In this document: positions 55,984 through 64,000 of the stretch, in pieces
How positions within the stretch are numbered: the stretch's first letter is position 1
How the letters are laid out: every line of letters starts with the position of its first letter
Assembly (NCBI GenBank): GCA_963744905.1
Contig: CAVUUV010000009.1
Span: forward strand, 62,001 to 126,000
Direction of reading: 5' to 3'
From: DATFFO01 sp963744905
GTDB lineage: Bacteria > Actinomycetota > Acidimicrobiia > Spongiisociales > ZC4RG35
Length of the DNA stretch: 64,000 nt
Made by a program: the position numbers and the translations under genes
Notes under the pieces: generated by a model
Database searches by the model: none
The model's input: only the letters and a program-made list of their open reading frames with translations
Told to the model about the DNA's origin: nothing

Positions 55984-57227
55984 AGGTCCTGCTCGTCGGC
56001 TCCGGAGGGCGTGAGCATGCCCTGGGTTGGAAGCTGGCCTCCAGCGACCGGGTGACCGAACTGGTGTCCCTGCCCGGCAACCCCGGCCTGGCCGAGCTGG
56101 GATCGACCGTCGAGGGCGTCGACCCCGCCGACGTGGGAGCCGTGGCCCAGCTGGCCCGCCTGCAGGGAGTCGACCTGGTGGTGGTGGGACCGGAGGCACC
56201 CCTGGCGGCCGGCCTGGCCGACGCCGTCGACGACCAGGGCGTTCCGGTCTTCGGCCCCTCCCGGGCCGCAGCCCGGCTCGAGGCTTCCAAGTCCTTCTGC
56301 AAGGACGTGATGGTCCGCGCCGGTGTTCCGACCGCCGATTCGTGGACCTTCGATGAACCTGAGCCCGCCCATCGCCATGTCGGGGCCCACCCGGGCCCCT
56401 ATGTGATCAAGGCGGATGGCCTGGCGGCCGGCAAGGGGGTCCTGGTGACCTCCGATGTGGAAGCTGCCCACGAATGGGTCGACCGCTGCTTCACCGGCAG
56501 CTTCGGCCCGGCCGGAGAGCGGGTCGTGATCGAGGAGTACCTGGAGGGACCCGAGGTGAGCGTGTTCGCGGTGTGCTCGGGCACCGAGGCCGTGGCCCTG
56601 CAGCCGGCCCGGGACTACAAGCGCCTGTCCGACGGGGATCGCGGTCCCAACACCGGCGGCATGGGCTCGTACTCTCCGGTTGGCGACCTTCCCCCCGGCC
56701 TGGTGGAGACGGCCATGACATCGGTGATAAAACCCACCCTGGCACAGATGGCCGACGACGGGATCCCCTACACCGGATTCCTCTACGCCGGACTGGTGCT
56801 GACCGAACATGGACCCATGGTGCTGGAGTTCAACGTTCGTCTCGGAGACCCCGAAACCCAGGTGGTGCTGCCGCTGATGCAAACCGACCTGGTGGACTTG
56901 CTCGAGGGTGCTCTCGCTGGGAGGCTGCCTGAGCCGGAGTGGTCGTCGGAGGCGGCGGTCGAGGTGGTGCTGGCCGCCCAGGGATACCCGGAATCCCCGG
57001 TCAGGGGCGCCCGGATCAGGGGCCTGGACCGTATTCCCGATGACATTCTCGTATTTCACGCCGGCACCCGTCGATCCGACCACCGCCTAACCGTGGGAGG
57101 AGGGCGGGTCCTGGACCTGGTGGCCGTGGCGCCCACCCTGGATGCGGCCAGGGAGCGGGCCTATGAGGCCGCCGGCCTCGTGGCCTGGCCCGGTGTCCAA
57201 TACCGCAAGGACATTGCCGCCCCCTGA
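55980..57227 (+). CDS. purD: phosphoribosylamine-glycine ligase (GARS)
   Basis: 415 residues, normal for PurD. The N-domain begins VKVLLVGSGGREHALGWKLA. The ATP-grasp core has PYVIKADGLAAGKGVLVTSD and VVIEEYLEGPEVSVFAVCSG, then RDYKRLSDGDRGPNTGGMGS and VLEFNVRLGDPETQVVLPLM. It ligates glycine to phosphoribosylamine, the second step of purine synthesis. GTG 55980 overlaps the purA stop. The gene ends four bases from the convergent HAD-like gene. Confidence 0.95.
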   Translation: MKVLLVGSGGREHALGWKLASSDRVTELVSLPGNPGLAELGSTVEGVDPADVGAVAQLARLQGVDLVVVGPEAPLAAGLADAVDDQGVPVFGPSRAAARLEASKSFCKDVMVRAGVPTADSWTFDEPEPAHRHVGAHPGPYVIKADGLAAGKGVLVTSDVEAAHEWVDRCFTGSFGPAGERVVIEEYLEGPEVSVFAVCSGTEAVALQPARDYKRLSDGDRGPNTGGMGSYSPVGDLPPGLVETAMTSVIKPTLAQMADDGIPYTGFLYAGLVLTEHGPMVLEFNVRLGDPETQVVLPLMQTDLVDLLEGALAGRLPEPEWSSEAAVEVVLAAQGYPESPVRGARIRGLDRIPDDILVFHAGTRRSDHRLTVGGGRVLDLVAVAPTLDAARERAYEAAGLVAWPGVQYRKDIAAP

Positions 57228-57231
57228 GCAG

Positions 57232-57708
57232 TCACCGGCCGGCCTGGTCGCGGCCGAAGCGTTCCAGGCGGGAGACATCCTGGGCAGTCATCCCCAGGCT
57301 GGGGGTGGTCCGGACCAGGAGGGTGGGCACCGGCCGGCTCTCGGCCCAGGCGAAGGCATCGGCCCACAGATCGTCGTCGATCCACGCCGCCGGCCGGTTG
57401 CCGACGAACTCCTCCACCGCCGGCAACTTCCAGGTCTGATATCCCGAGTCCGGGTCGAACTCGATCACCGGCAGATCCTCGGGCAGACCAAGGCGGGGAG
57501 CGATGAGGCGGGGAGCATGATGTTCCCAGGTGGTCGCCCAGACCAGGTCGAACCAGGAGGCGAGCCGGTTGAGCCAGGACCCGTGCCGGTCCGACAGCCA
57601 CACCTCATAGCCCATCAGCTCATGGCGGCCGAACCCCTCCGGCACGATCACCGAGCCGAAGGGGTTGAGTACTCCGTCTACGTCGATCAGCAGATAGGGG
57701 CGTGTCAT
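57232..57708 (-). CDS. HAD-like hydrolase/phosphatase domain protein
   Basis: 158 residues from ATG 57708. The HAD motif I is YLLIDVDGVLNPFGS (DxDGV), followed by a short cap-less core with WLNRLASWFDLVWATTWEHH (motif II Thr) and PAAWIDDDLWADAFAWA with the acidic motif IV. This is the pattern of small actinobacterial HAD proteins once grouped with RNA-repair modules. The substrate is unknown. It faces purD tail to tail and is divergent from the cytochrome gene. Confidence 0.75.
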   Translation of the reverse strand: MTRPYLLIDVDGVLNPFGSVIVPEGFGRHELMGYEVWLSDRHGSWLNRLASWFDLVWATTWEHHAPRLIAPRLGLPEDLPVIEFDPDSGYQTWKLPAVEEFVGNRPAAWIDDDLWADAFAWAESRPVPTLLVRTTPSLGMTAQDVSRLERFGRDQAGR

Positions 57709-57798
57709 GTTCGGGGGCACAAGCCTAAGTCAATCCGGTGGATCGGACCGGGGTGGGCAGTTGGGTACGCTCGGGCTCGCCGACGTCCGAAGGTCTTG

Positions 57799-58137
57799 AT
57801 GCGAGCCAAACCGAGCCACTCCAGACGAGCCGGAGCACGACTCCTGGTGCTGATCCTGTCCGGCGCCGTGGCCGGCTGTGCCCAGGCACCCGCCAACCAG
57901 GTCGAGGCGGGCAGGGCCATCTACCAGCAGAGATGCGCCACATGTCACGGTCCGGACCGGCAGGGCACCGACACGGGCCCCGCTCTGGCAGAGGTCGTCT
58001 CGGCCGACATCCGCCGGGCCGTCACAGAGGGCATCGACGAGAACCCCTCCTATCCGGCGATGGCTCCTCTCCCCCTCACGGCCGGTCAACTGGATGCCGT
58101 CGTGGCTTTCCTGACGAGCCAGACGGTTCCGGGTTGA
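57799..58137 (+). CDS. c-type cytochrome, lipoprotein-anchored
   Basis: 112 residues. A basic start (MRAKPSHSRRAGARLL) and hydrophobic stretch end in a lipobox (AVAGC, C27), so the mature protein is lipid-anchored outside the membrane. The haem motif is C46-A-T-C49-H50, and M88 (YPAMAP) is the probable sixth ligand. This is a small class I cytochrome that would carry electrons to an oxidase. Its last 62 bases overlap the end of the convergent, frameshifted arsC gene. Confidence 0.85.
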   Translation: MRAKPSHSRRAGARLLVLILSGAVAGCAQAPANQVEAGRAIYQQRCATCHGPDRQGTDTGPALAEVVSADIRRAVTEGIDENPSYPAMAPLPLTAGQLDAVVAFLTSQTVPG

Positions 58138-58783
58138 CGGGTCTCAATCGGACAGCCACCCCCAGCTCCACCAGCAGACCCTCCACCCGGCTACGTATGT
58201 CGTCGCGAATGGGCCTCACCTCCTCCAGGGACTTCCCGGCCGGATCGGGGAGCTCCCAGTCCACGTAACGCTTTCCGGGAAAGACAGGACAGGCATCCCC
58301 GCATCCCATCGTCACGACCACATCCACGGCCCGGACTATTTCGTCGGTCCAGGGCTGGGGGAATTCCTCGCCGATGTCGATGTCCACCTCCGCCATGGCG
58401 TCCACGGCGGCCTGGTTGAGCTCGTTCCCGGGCTCGGTGCCGCCCGAGTAGACGTCTACGTGCTCTCCGCCCAGATCGGCGCATGAAACCGGCCGCCATC
58501 TGGGACCGGCCCGCATTGTGCGTGCAGAGGAAGAGGACGGCCGGCGGACGACCCGGGCCGGCCACGGCTCGAGGCGGCTCAGGGCCCGTAGCCGCTGACG
58601 GGCGAAGCGCTCGGCCAGAAGGGGAACCCATTGCGACACCGTGGCTCGGGGGAGGAGCTGGTCGAGCGAGTCGTTCATGAACCGTTCGATCGTCTCCCGA
58701 TTCAGCACGCCTGCGAACTCCCCGCGCAGCCTCTCTGCAGCTTGTGAAATCTGCAGCCTCTGGACGGTGGACAGGTCGGTCAT
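58076..58783 (-). pseudogene. arsC: arsenate reductase (LMW-PTP type), two frameshifts
   Basis: The N-terminal three-helix domain (LQISQAAERLRGEFAGVLNR, ERFMNDSLDQL) is found on actinobacterial thioredoxin-linked arsenate reductases. The C-terminal part (GGEHVDVYSGGTEPG, VVTMGCGDACPVFPGKRYVD) is also normal. Between them the phosphatase loop VLFLCTHNAGRSQMAAGF (C-x5-R) sits in another frame, so one shift near 58545 and a compensating one near 58485 separate them. The intact protein would reduce arsenate to arsenite. Last gene of an arsR/C-aquaporin-arsC operon. Damage may be sequence error. Confidence 0.75.
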
Positions 58784-59416
58784 GGTCGCTCCTCGCGGAT
58801 AGGACGCCGGCGATCACGGCCAGGGGTGCCCGGGCCAATTGAGCAATGAGAAACCCCGGTACCCAACGGGGAGCGATGCCGCTGTAGGTGTTGGAGAACA
58901 AGCGGGCCACTGTGACAGCCGGATTGGCGAACCCGGTCGAGGAAATGGCGAAGATGATGGCGACCACCAGGCGCCCACTGACGGGCAAATCATCCCTGTG
59001 CGACCAGTTCTTACCAGCGCCAGGATCACCTCCACCGGGACGAAGGTGCCGATCAACTCGTCCAACGGCCTACCCCAACCGTCCCGATTCGTGGTCGCCC
59101 AGGTCATGACAGGTCAGATGGGCCACGACCACCCACCAACGCTCCCAGAACCTGAACGGTGGCATAGGCACCCGCCTCACGACCCGCCATCCGTCCCGAT
59201 CGCCACATGGCCGGCGTGACCGCAGGGTTGAAGTGGGATCCGGACGTGGTGATGAACAAGACGATCAACACCGACAGGCCAACCCCCACCACAACTGCAT
59301 TAACGAACAGGGCCACCGCCGGGTCCCCGTCAGGTCCTGGACGGCATTCCTGATCCCGCGATCAGAAAGAGCAGCGTCACGGTGCCCGGGCCCTCGGCCG
59401 GGAGCCTGCTCCTCAA
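58780..59416 (-). pseudogene. MIP-family aquaglyceroporin (arsenite channel-like), frameshifted
   Basis: Pieces of one channel lie in successive frames: LPAEGPGTVTLLFLIAGSG, then LFVNAVVVGVGLSVLIVLF with ITTSGSHFNPAVT (first NPA box), a middle part LDELIGTFVPVEVILAL, then ISSTGFANPAVTVARLFSNT (second NPA box) and WVPGFLIAQLARAPLAVIAG. At least three single-base shifts are needed. It starts at a TTG overlapping the ArsR/C region and ends on the arsC ATG. AqpS channels next to arsC let arsenite leave the cell. About 210 residues if repaired. Confidence 0.7.
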
Positions 59417-59419
59417 CTC

Positions 59420-60063
59420 TCAGCTCCGACCAGGGGGTCGATGCGCGACGGAGAGCTCGTCGCGAACCCTGCGGAACGCGCCCAGGTGGCCGTCGGTGAC
59501 CGGATCCGGGACCGACCAGTGCAAGCGGGGAGCGGCGAAAGGGGGCGGTTCCTCGCCGGCGATGTCGCACACGGAGACCACCAGATCCGGAGCCTCCACT
59601 GCCTCGTATCCCTTTGGCTCACCAACCAGCTGAAGACCCACCTCAGCCCGGCGGCCCTGGCCTTGGAGTGGATGGCCCGAGCCGGCTGCGATCCCGCCGA
59701 GGGGGCGGTACGGCCGGTTCGCTCCTCGAACAGGGCTGCGGCCAGTTGTGAACGGGCCGAATTGTGCCGGCAGGCGAACAGGACCCGATCGGGCAGGGCT
59801 GCGTGTGGCCGGAGGTCATCGGGAAGCGTGTCGGTGATCACCCGGACATAGCGTCGCCGGGCATCACCGTCGGATACCCGCCTGTCGATCACTCCGGCCG
59901 ATTCGAGCACATCGAGATGATGAGCCAGCAGGTTGGACGGAAGATCGACTTGCCGGCCGATCTCGGTCGGCGTGAGGTCTGTGACCAGGAGGCGCTCAAC
60001 GATCTCCAGCCGGTGCTCGTCCCCCAGGGACGCATACACCCTGGCACGCTCATTTCGATCCAT
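59420..60063 (-). pseudogene. ArsR repressor fused to LMW-PTP arsenate reductase, one frameshift
   Basis: The ArsR winged helix (MDRNERARVYASLGDEHRLE, LTPTEIGRQVDLPSNLLAHH, LDVLESAGVIDRRVSDGDAR) runs directly into a phosphatase-type ArsC (RVLFACRHNSARSQLAAALF). The reading frame shifts near 59635 and continues as EPKGYEAVEAPDLVVSVCDI, PDPVTDGHLGAFRRVRDELS to a stop at 59420. The fusion is known in actinobacteria and places sensing and reduction in one chain. The ATG is 60063, ten bases from a perfect palindrome. One indel in a G/C-rich run would restore it. Confidence 0.75.
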
Positions 60064-60073
60064 TGCTCCAATC

Positions 60074-60088
60074 ATATTGAGTCAATAT
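60074..60088. promoter_or_regulatory. ArsR operator
   Basis: ATATTGAGTCAATAT is a perfect inverted repeat (seven-base arms around G) between the divergent ars operon and purE. TTGA..TCAA is typical of ArsR sites. Its exact symmetry argues that the operon is still under selection despite the frameshifts. Confidence 0.7.
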
Positions 60089-60150
60089 CTGTTTGAGCAC
60101 ACTTTCTCGTGCATCGACACCTGCATCGGAAGCCACTACCGTGCCCTCCC

Positions 60151-60612
60151 GTGAAGAAAGTTGCAATCGTGATGGGGTCGGGCTCTGACCGGCCCGTGAT
60201 GGAAAAGGCCGCCGCCATGCTGGATCGCTTCGGGATTTCCCACGAGGTGCGGGTGCTGTCGGCGCACAAGACACCCGAACAGGCGCTGGAGTTCGCCGAG
60301 AACGCCGCCGCCAACGGTTTCGGGGTGATCATCGCCGGGGCGGGAAAGGCAGCCCACCTGGCCGGGGTTATGGCGGCCAAGTCGCTGCTCCCCGTGATCG
60401 GGGTACCCATCAGCGCCTCCCTGGACGGGATGGACGCCCTGCTGTCGACGGTGCAAATGCCAACCGGGATCCCCGTCGCCACCGTGGCCATCGATTCGGC
60501 CAACAACGCCGCCCTGCTGGCGGTGGCGATCCTGGCCGTCGACGACCCGGCCCTGACCGACCAGTTGGCCGCCTACCGCCGCGAGTTGACCGAGAAGACG
60601 TTGGCGTCCTGA
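60151..60612 (+). CDS. purE: N5-carboxyaminoimidazole ribonucleotide mutase
   Basis: 153 residues, normal for PurE class I. VAIVMGSGSDRPVMEKAAAM binds the phosphate, VRVLSAHKTPEQALEFAENA holds the catalytic His, and VIIAGAGKAAHLAGVMAAKS with IGVPISASLDGMDALLSTVQ, MPTGIPVATVAID completes the octamer core. GTG 60151 is used because homology begins two residues later. It acts in purine synthesis. It is divergent from the ars operon and followed by the acyl-CoA dehydrogenase gene. Intact among frameshifted neighbours. Confidence 0.95.
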   Translation: MKKVAIVMGSGSDRPVMEKAAAMLDRFGISHEVRVLSAHKTPEQALEFAENAAANGFGVIIAGAGKAAHLAGVMAAKSLLPVIGVPISASLDGMDALLSTVQMPTGIPVATVAIDSANNAALLAVAILAVDDPALTDQLAAYRRELTEKTLAS

Positions 60613-60650
60613 GGCTCGGCATCTGCCGGGCCCCGGTACGATGGGACATC

Positions 60651-61830
60651 ATGACCGACATGTCCCTCGCCACTCCCGACAGCCGCGATTTCCTGGACAC
60701 CGACTCACTGTTCGACTCCGAGGAGTTGTTGCTGCGGGACACGGTGCGCGATTTCGTTCGCAAGGAGATCGTGCCCAACGTGGGCCAGTGGTGGGAGGAG
60801 GGTGTGTTCCCGGTGGAGTTGGCCAAGTCGATGGGCGACATGGGCCTGTTCGGTATGCATCTGGAGGGATACGGGTGTGCCGGCACTTCCGGCACCGCGT
60901 ATGGGCTGGCGTGTTTGGAGCTGGAGGCGGGGGATTCGGGGCTGCGTAGTTTCGTGTCGGTGCAGGGGTCGCTGGCCATGTTTCCGATCTGGAAGTTCGG
61001 GTCCGAGGAGCAGAAACAGGAGTGGCTTCCCCGAATGGCGTCGGGGGAGGTGATCGGGTGTTTCGGGTTGACCGAGCCCGATTCGGGGTCGGATCCCTCC
61101 TCGATGCGCACCCACGCTCGCCGGGACGGGTCGGACTGGGTGATCAACGGCTCGAAGATGTGGATCACGAACGGGAACCTGCCCAGATCGCCGTCATCTG
61201 GGCCCGCACCGATGAGGGGATCCGGGGTTTCATAGTCCCCACCGACACGCCGGGGTTCGCCGCTCACGAGGTCAAGCACAAGGCCTCTTTGCGGGCTTCG
61301 GTCACCTCCGAGCTGACCTGGGCGACGTGCGGGTTCCCGACGGGTTCGCTCTGCCCGGGGTGGCGTCGATGCGGGGTCCGCTGTCGTGTCTCAACGAGGC
61401 CCGCTTCGGGATCGCCTGGGGGGTGGTGGGCGCTGCCCGGGCGTGTTACGAGGCAGCCCTGGACTACGCCACCGAACGGGAGCAATTCGGCCGGCCCATC
61501 GCCAGCTTCCAGCTCACCCAACGCAAGCTGGTCGACATGATGATCGCCGTCAACCGGGGAACGCTGGTCGCCCACCACCTGGGACGGCGCAAGGACTCCG
61601 GCACCCTTACCCCGGCCCAGGTCAGCTTCGGGAAGATGGACAACACCCGCAACGCCCTCGATGTCGCCCGCCTGGCCCGGGGCGTCCTGGGCGCCAACGG
61701 AATCACCCTCGAATACCCGATCTTCCGCCACATGGCCAACCTGGAAACGGTCTACACCTACGAGGGCACCAACGAAATCCACACCCTGATCATGGGCCAG
61801 GCCATCACCGGCCTCAACGCCTTCACCTGA
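60651..61830 (+). pseudogene. acyl-CoA dehydrogenase (glutaryl-CoA type), two frameshifts
   Basis: The N-terminal part (LLLRDTVRDFVRKEIVPNVG, GCFGLTEPDSGSDPSSMRTH, DWVINGSKMWITNG) is followed by AQIAVIWARTDEGIRGFIVP in the next frame, and by VRVPDGFALPGVASMRGPLS, then VYTYEGTNEIHTLIMGQAIT in the third. Two single-base losses, near 61181 and 61315, explain it. The C-terminal YEGTNE with the catalytic Glu and AARACYEAALDYATEREQFG are classical. About 392 residues if repaired. Oxidation of glutaryl-CoA or a related acyl-CoA. Confidence 0.75.
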
Positions 61831-61838
61831 TTGCCCGA

Positions 61839-63023
61839 TCAGAACACGGGAGCGAGAGGACCGGCCAGATCGCCGTTGTCGACCACTTCCACCCCGTCGA
61901 GCCCAGCCAGTAGGCGGCCGACTCCAGGTCGGCGGCCAGGTGGCGGGCCACCGACGACGATCCACCCCCCTCCTCGGCGAAGGCGCCCTGAACCCGCAAA
62001 CGGCCACGATCTCGATCGGCCTTGAGGTCGACCCGGGCCACCAGATCCCGTCCAACAGTAGGGCAGTACGTAGTAGCCGTGGACCCTCTGGTGGGAAGGC
62101 GTAGATCTCTATCCGATAGCGGAATCCGAAGATGCGCTCCAGCCGCGGGCGGAACCAAACCAGGGAATCGAACGGAGAAACGAGGGCGGAACCTTCGACC
62201 CGGCGGGGCACCACCGCCTCCGGATCCATGAAGCCGGGAGCGTCCCAGCCCTCCACCTCGACCTCGTCCAAATCCCCCCTGTCCACGAGCCGACGCAGGA
62301 GAGTGCGTGCCTGAGGCACCTCGAGCCGGTAGTAGTCGGCCAGATCGGCGGCGGTTCCGACTCCGAGGGAGCGAGCGGCGATGCCAGCATTTCCATCTTG
62401 GCTTCGTCCTCTCGGGCGACTCCATCTCCAGTACCTCAGCCGGAATGACCCGATCGGTGAGGTCGTAGTGGCGAAGAAATTGGAACGGGCCGCGGTCGTG
62501 GACCAACCAGTAAGAACAGGGCCTCGAGGGCCGCCTTGCCTCCGACCACCCCCACATGGCGTCGCCGTCCCGCTCGCCGGGGTCATCCAGATGGGCGAGG
62601 CGGGGGCCCCTTGGCCGCTACCTCGGCTTCCACCGCTTCCAGGAAACCGGGACGCTCGGCCAGCATCCGCTCGATCCGCCCCCAATGCCATCCCCCTCCA
62701 TCCGCCATCTGAGCAGCCGATGATGCTCGATGGGGACCAGGATGCCACTGCGCCCAGTACTCGAACAACTCACCGAATCCCAAAGCCAGGAGTCGAGGGC
62801 ATCCCCGTGGTCCGAGCCCACCCCCGAGACCAAGGGGGCGACCTGCATCGGCCCGCGACTGAACACGTTGACCGAATCGAGCTGGATCGAATGCCACCCC
62901 GGCGCAGGACCGCCGGAAATGACGCACATCTACCCGGCCGGTGGGAACCGGATCGGCGTGGGAAGCCCCTGGGCACCCAGAGCCAGCCTCCGGGCGGGCG
63001 CGGTCCGCACTGAGGCGAGCCAT
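61839..63023 (-). pseudogene. YcaQ-like winged-helix DNA glycosylase, many frameshifts
   Basis: Fragments in all three frames belong to one HTH_42/YcaQ-type protein: GRVDVRHFRR, IQLDSVNVFSRG, GELFEYWAQW, GWHWGRIERMLAERPGFLEA, GTAADLADYYRLEVPQARTL, ALVSPFDSLVWFRPRLERIF and a C-terminal VDLKADRDRGRLRVQGAFAE. The end is VEVVDNGDLAGPLAPVF. YcaQ/AlkX enzymes open interstrand crosslinks. ATG 63023 overlaps the purB stop as TGATG, so the two were coupled. Five or more shifts occur in 1.2 kb, more than expected of neighbouring genes. Confidence 0.65.
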
Positions 63024-64000
63024 CAGAGGATCTCTGACTGCCGATAGCCGGCCGCCCCCGGGTGGCGGGCCACGACCTCTGCCACCCGAGCAACGAACGA
63101 CTCCACCTGGGCTCCCGCCCGGCCCGTAAAGGCGAGCGGGTCGGACAGAACCGCATCCACACCGGATCGGTCGAGAACGAATGCCTCGTCCTCGGCCAGG
63201 CGACCCCAGCAACCCGCCACCCTCTACATCACCGCGACGACGATGAAGGACGCCGCCGCCACGGCGTGGCGACGGATGGCCTCGTGGGCCTCCTCGCGCC
63301 CCATGCCGGCCCGGACCGCCGCCACGAGCAGGGAGGTAGTGGACAGGAAGGGCAGGTTGGCCTCCAGCTCCGCTTCGATGACGGCGGGATAGAAACCCAC
63401 CTCATCCAGGACGGTCAGGAGGGCCTGGAACAGGCCATCGATTGCAGAGGAGCCGTCGGGGAACATCGCCCTTGTCACCACCAGACGGACACGTCACCTT
63501 CGTTCCACTGCTCACCGGTGAGGCCCACGGCCATGGCGAGGTGGCCTCCCAGGAGGACCTTGAAGCCGTCGGGATTCGCTCCGAGGTGCGGGCGTTCGTA
63601 TCTTGTGGGGCATGGCCGACGATCCCACCTGACCGGATTTGAATCCCTCTGTGGCCAGGTCCAGCCCAGCCATCAGGCGGAGGGTGTTGGTGAAGTTGGT
63701 CGGACCGGAGGCGAGCTGGACGAGCGTCGAGACCACCTCGAAGTCGAGGCTCCTCGGGTAGACCTGGCCCACCGAGCCGAGGGTCGCCGAGAACCCCAAC
63801 TCCTGTGCCAGGCGCCGATCCAGCTCCACCGCCGCAGTGTCCGATCCCAGCAGCGAGATCTGATCCTGCTGGGTTCCGAGACCGGGCCCTTGATTCCCCG
63901 GAGAGGCAGCGTGTTCCGAACCGCTTCCGCCCTCTCTACGGCTACCACCAGCTCGTCGCCGGCGTTGGCGACCCGTTTCCCCACCGTCGTGATCTGGGCA
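63023..64000 (-). pseudogene. purB: adenylosuccinate lyase, partial (runs off the window) and frameshifted
   Basis: From the window edge: VANAGDELVVAVERAEAVRN and LPLRGIKGPV, then TLGSVGQVYPRSLDFEVVST, GFKSGQVGSSAMPHK (the signature S-S-A-M-P-H-K loop), LLGGHLAMAVGLTGEQWNEG, then SSAIDGLFQALLTVLDEVGF and a C-terminal DPLAFTGRAGAQVESFVARV, ending at 63023. Changes of frame occur near 63850, 63600, 63480 and 63225. The enzyme cleaves adenylosuccinate and SAICAR, completing the pathway begun by purA. The N-terminal part lies beyond 64000. Confidence 0.75.

Overview
The window is high-GC DNA with frequent GTG and TTG starts. It encodes an F420-type nitroreductase-family protein, an Eis-type acetyltransferase, very large STAND-type regulators and many genes that look leaderless, with a -10 hexamer ending 6-8 bases before the start codon. 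This points to an actinobacterium. A deep lineage such as Acidimicrobiia is possible, but that is inference. The window is a mosaic of housekeeping genes and short accessory islands.

Layout. 0-3.1 kb is an accessory island: a VapBC pair, an XRE regulator with a repeated tail, an integrase remnant, a nucleotidyltransferase/HEPN pair behind three 20-bp iterons, and a tRNA-Phe-like fragment that may mark an old attachment site. 3.4-11.1 kb holds a 937-residue LuxR-type ATPase, SnoaL-like and SRPBCC genes (some broken), a hotdog protein, a truncated haemoglobin coupled to a PAS-adenylate cyclase, and a protein built from eleven 22-residue repeats. 11.2-22.9 kb holds terC behind a yybP-ykoY riboswitch, a TetR-controlled ABC exporter, a cyclase-STAND protein, a CPBP protease, a nitroreductase-family protein, an acyl-CoA dehydrogenase and a second ABC exporter. 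23.1-26.2 kb is branched-chain amino acid catabolism: a Val/Leu dehydrogenase and a fused two-subunit E1.

26.2-28.0 kb is an IS110/IS1111-type element inserted into a REP-like tandem repeat. 28-42.7 kb carries argS, glcDEF, hyuAB, an Nfu-N protein, a NUDIX hydrolase and an Eis-like acetyltransferase. 42.9-51.5 kb is regulatory: a two-component system, a PadR pair, a PAS membrane protein, tiny single-span proteins, a methyltransferase and a BTAD-STAND regulator. 51.7-53.0 kb holds VapBC and MazEF-type cassettes. 53.1-64 kb is nitrogen and purine metabolism (glnA, purA-purD, purE, purB), interrupted by a c-type cytochrome and an arsenic operon.

Two features cross the map. Long-stem hairpin repeats with related sequences occur at about 18.7, 39.0, 42.7 and 51.6 kb. 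Single-base frameshifts are concentrated at 58-64 kb, where six neighbouring genes are broken while an operator and purE stay perfect. Sequence error near a contig end is at least as likely there as gene decay.
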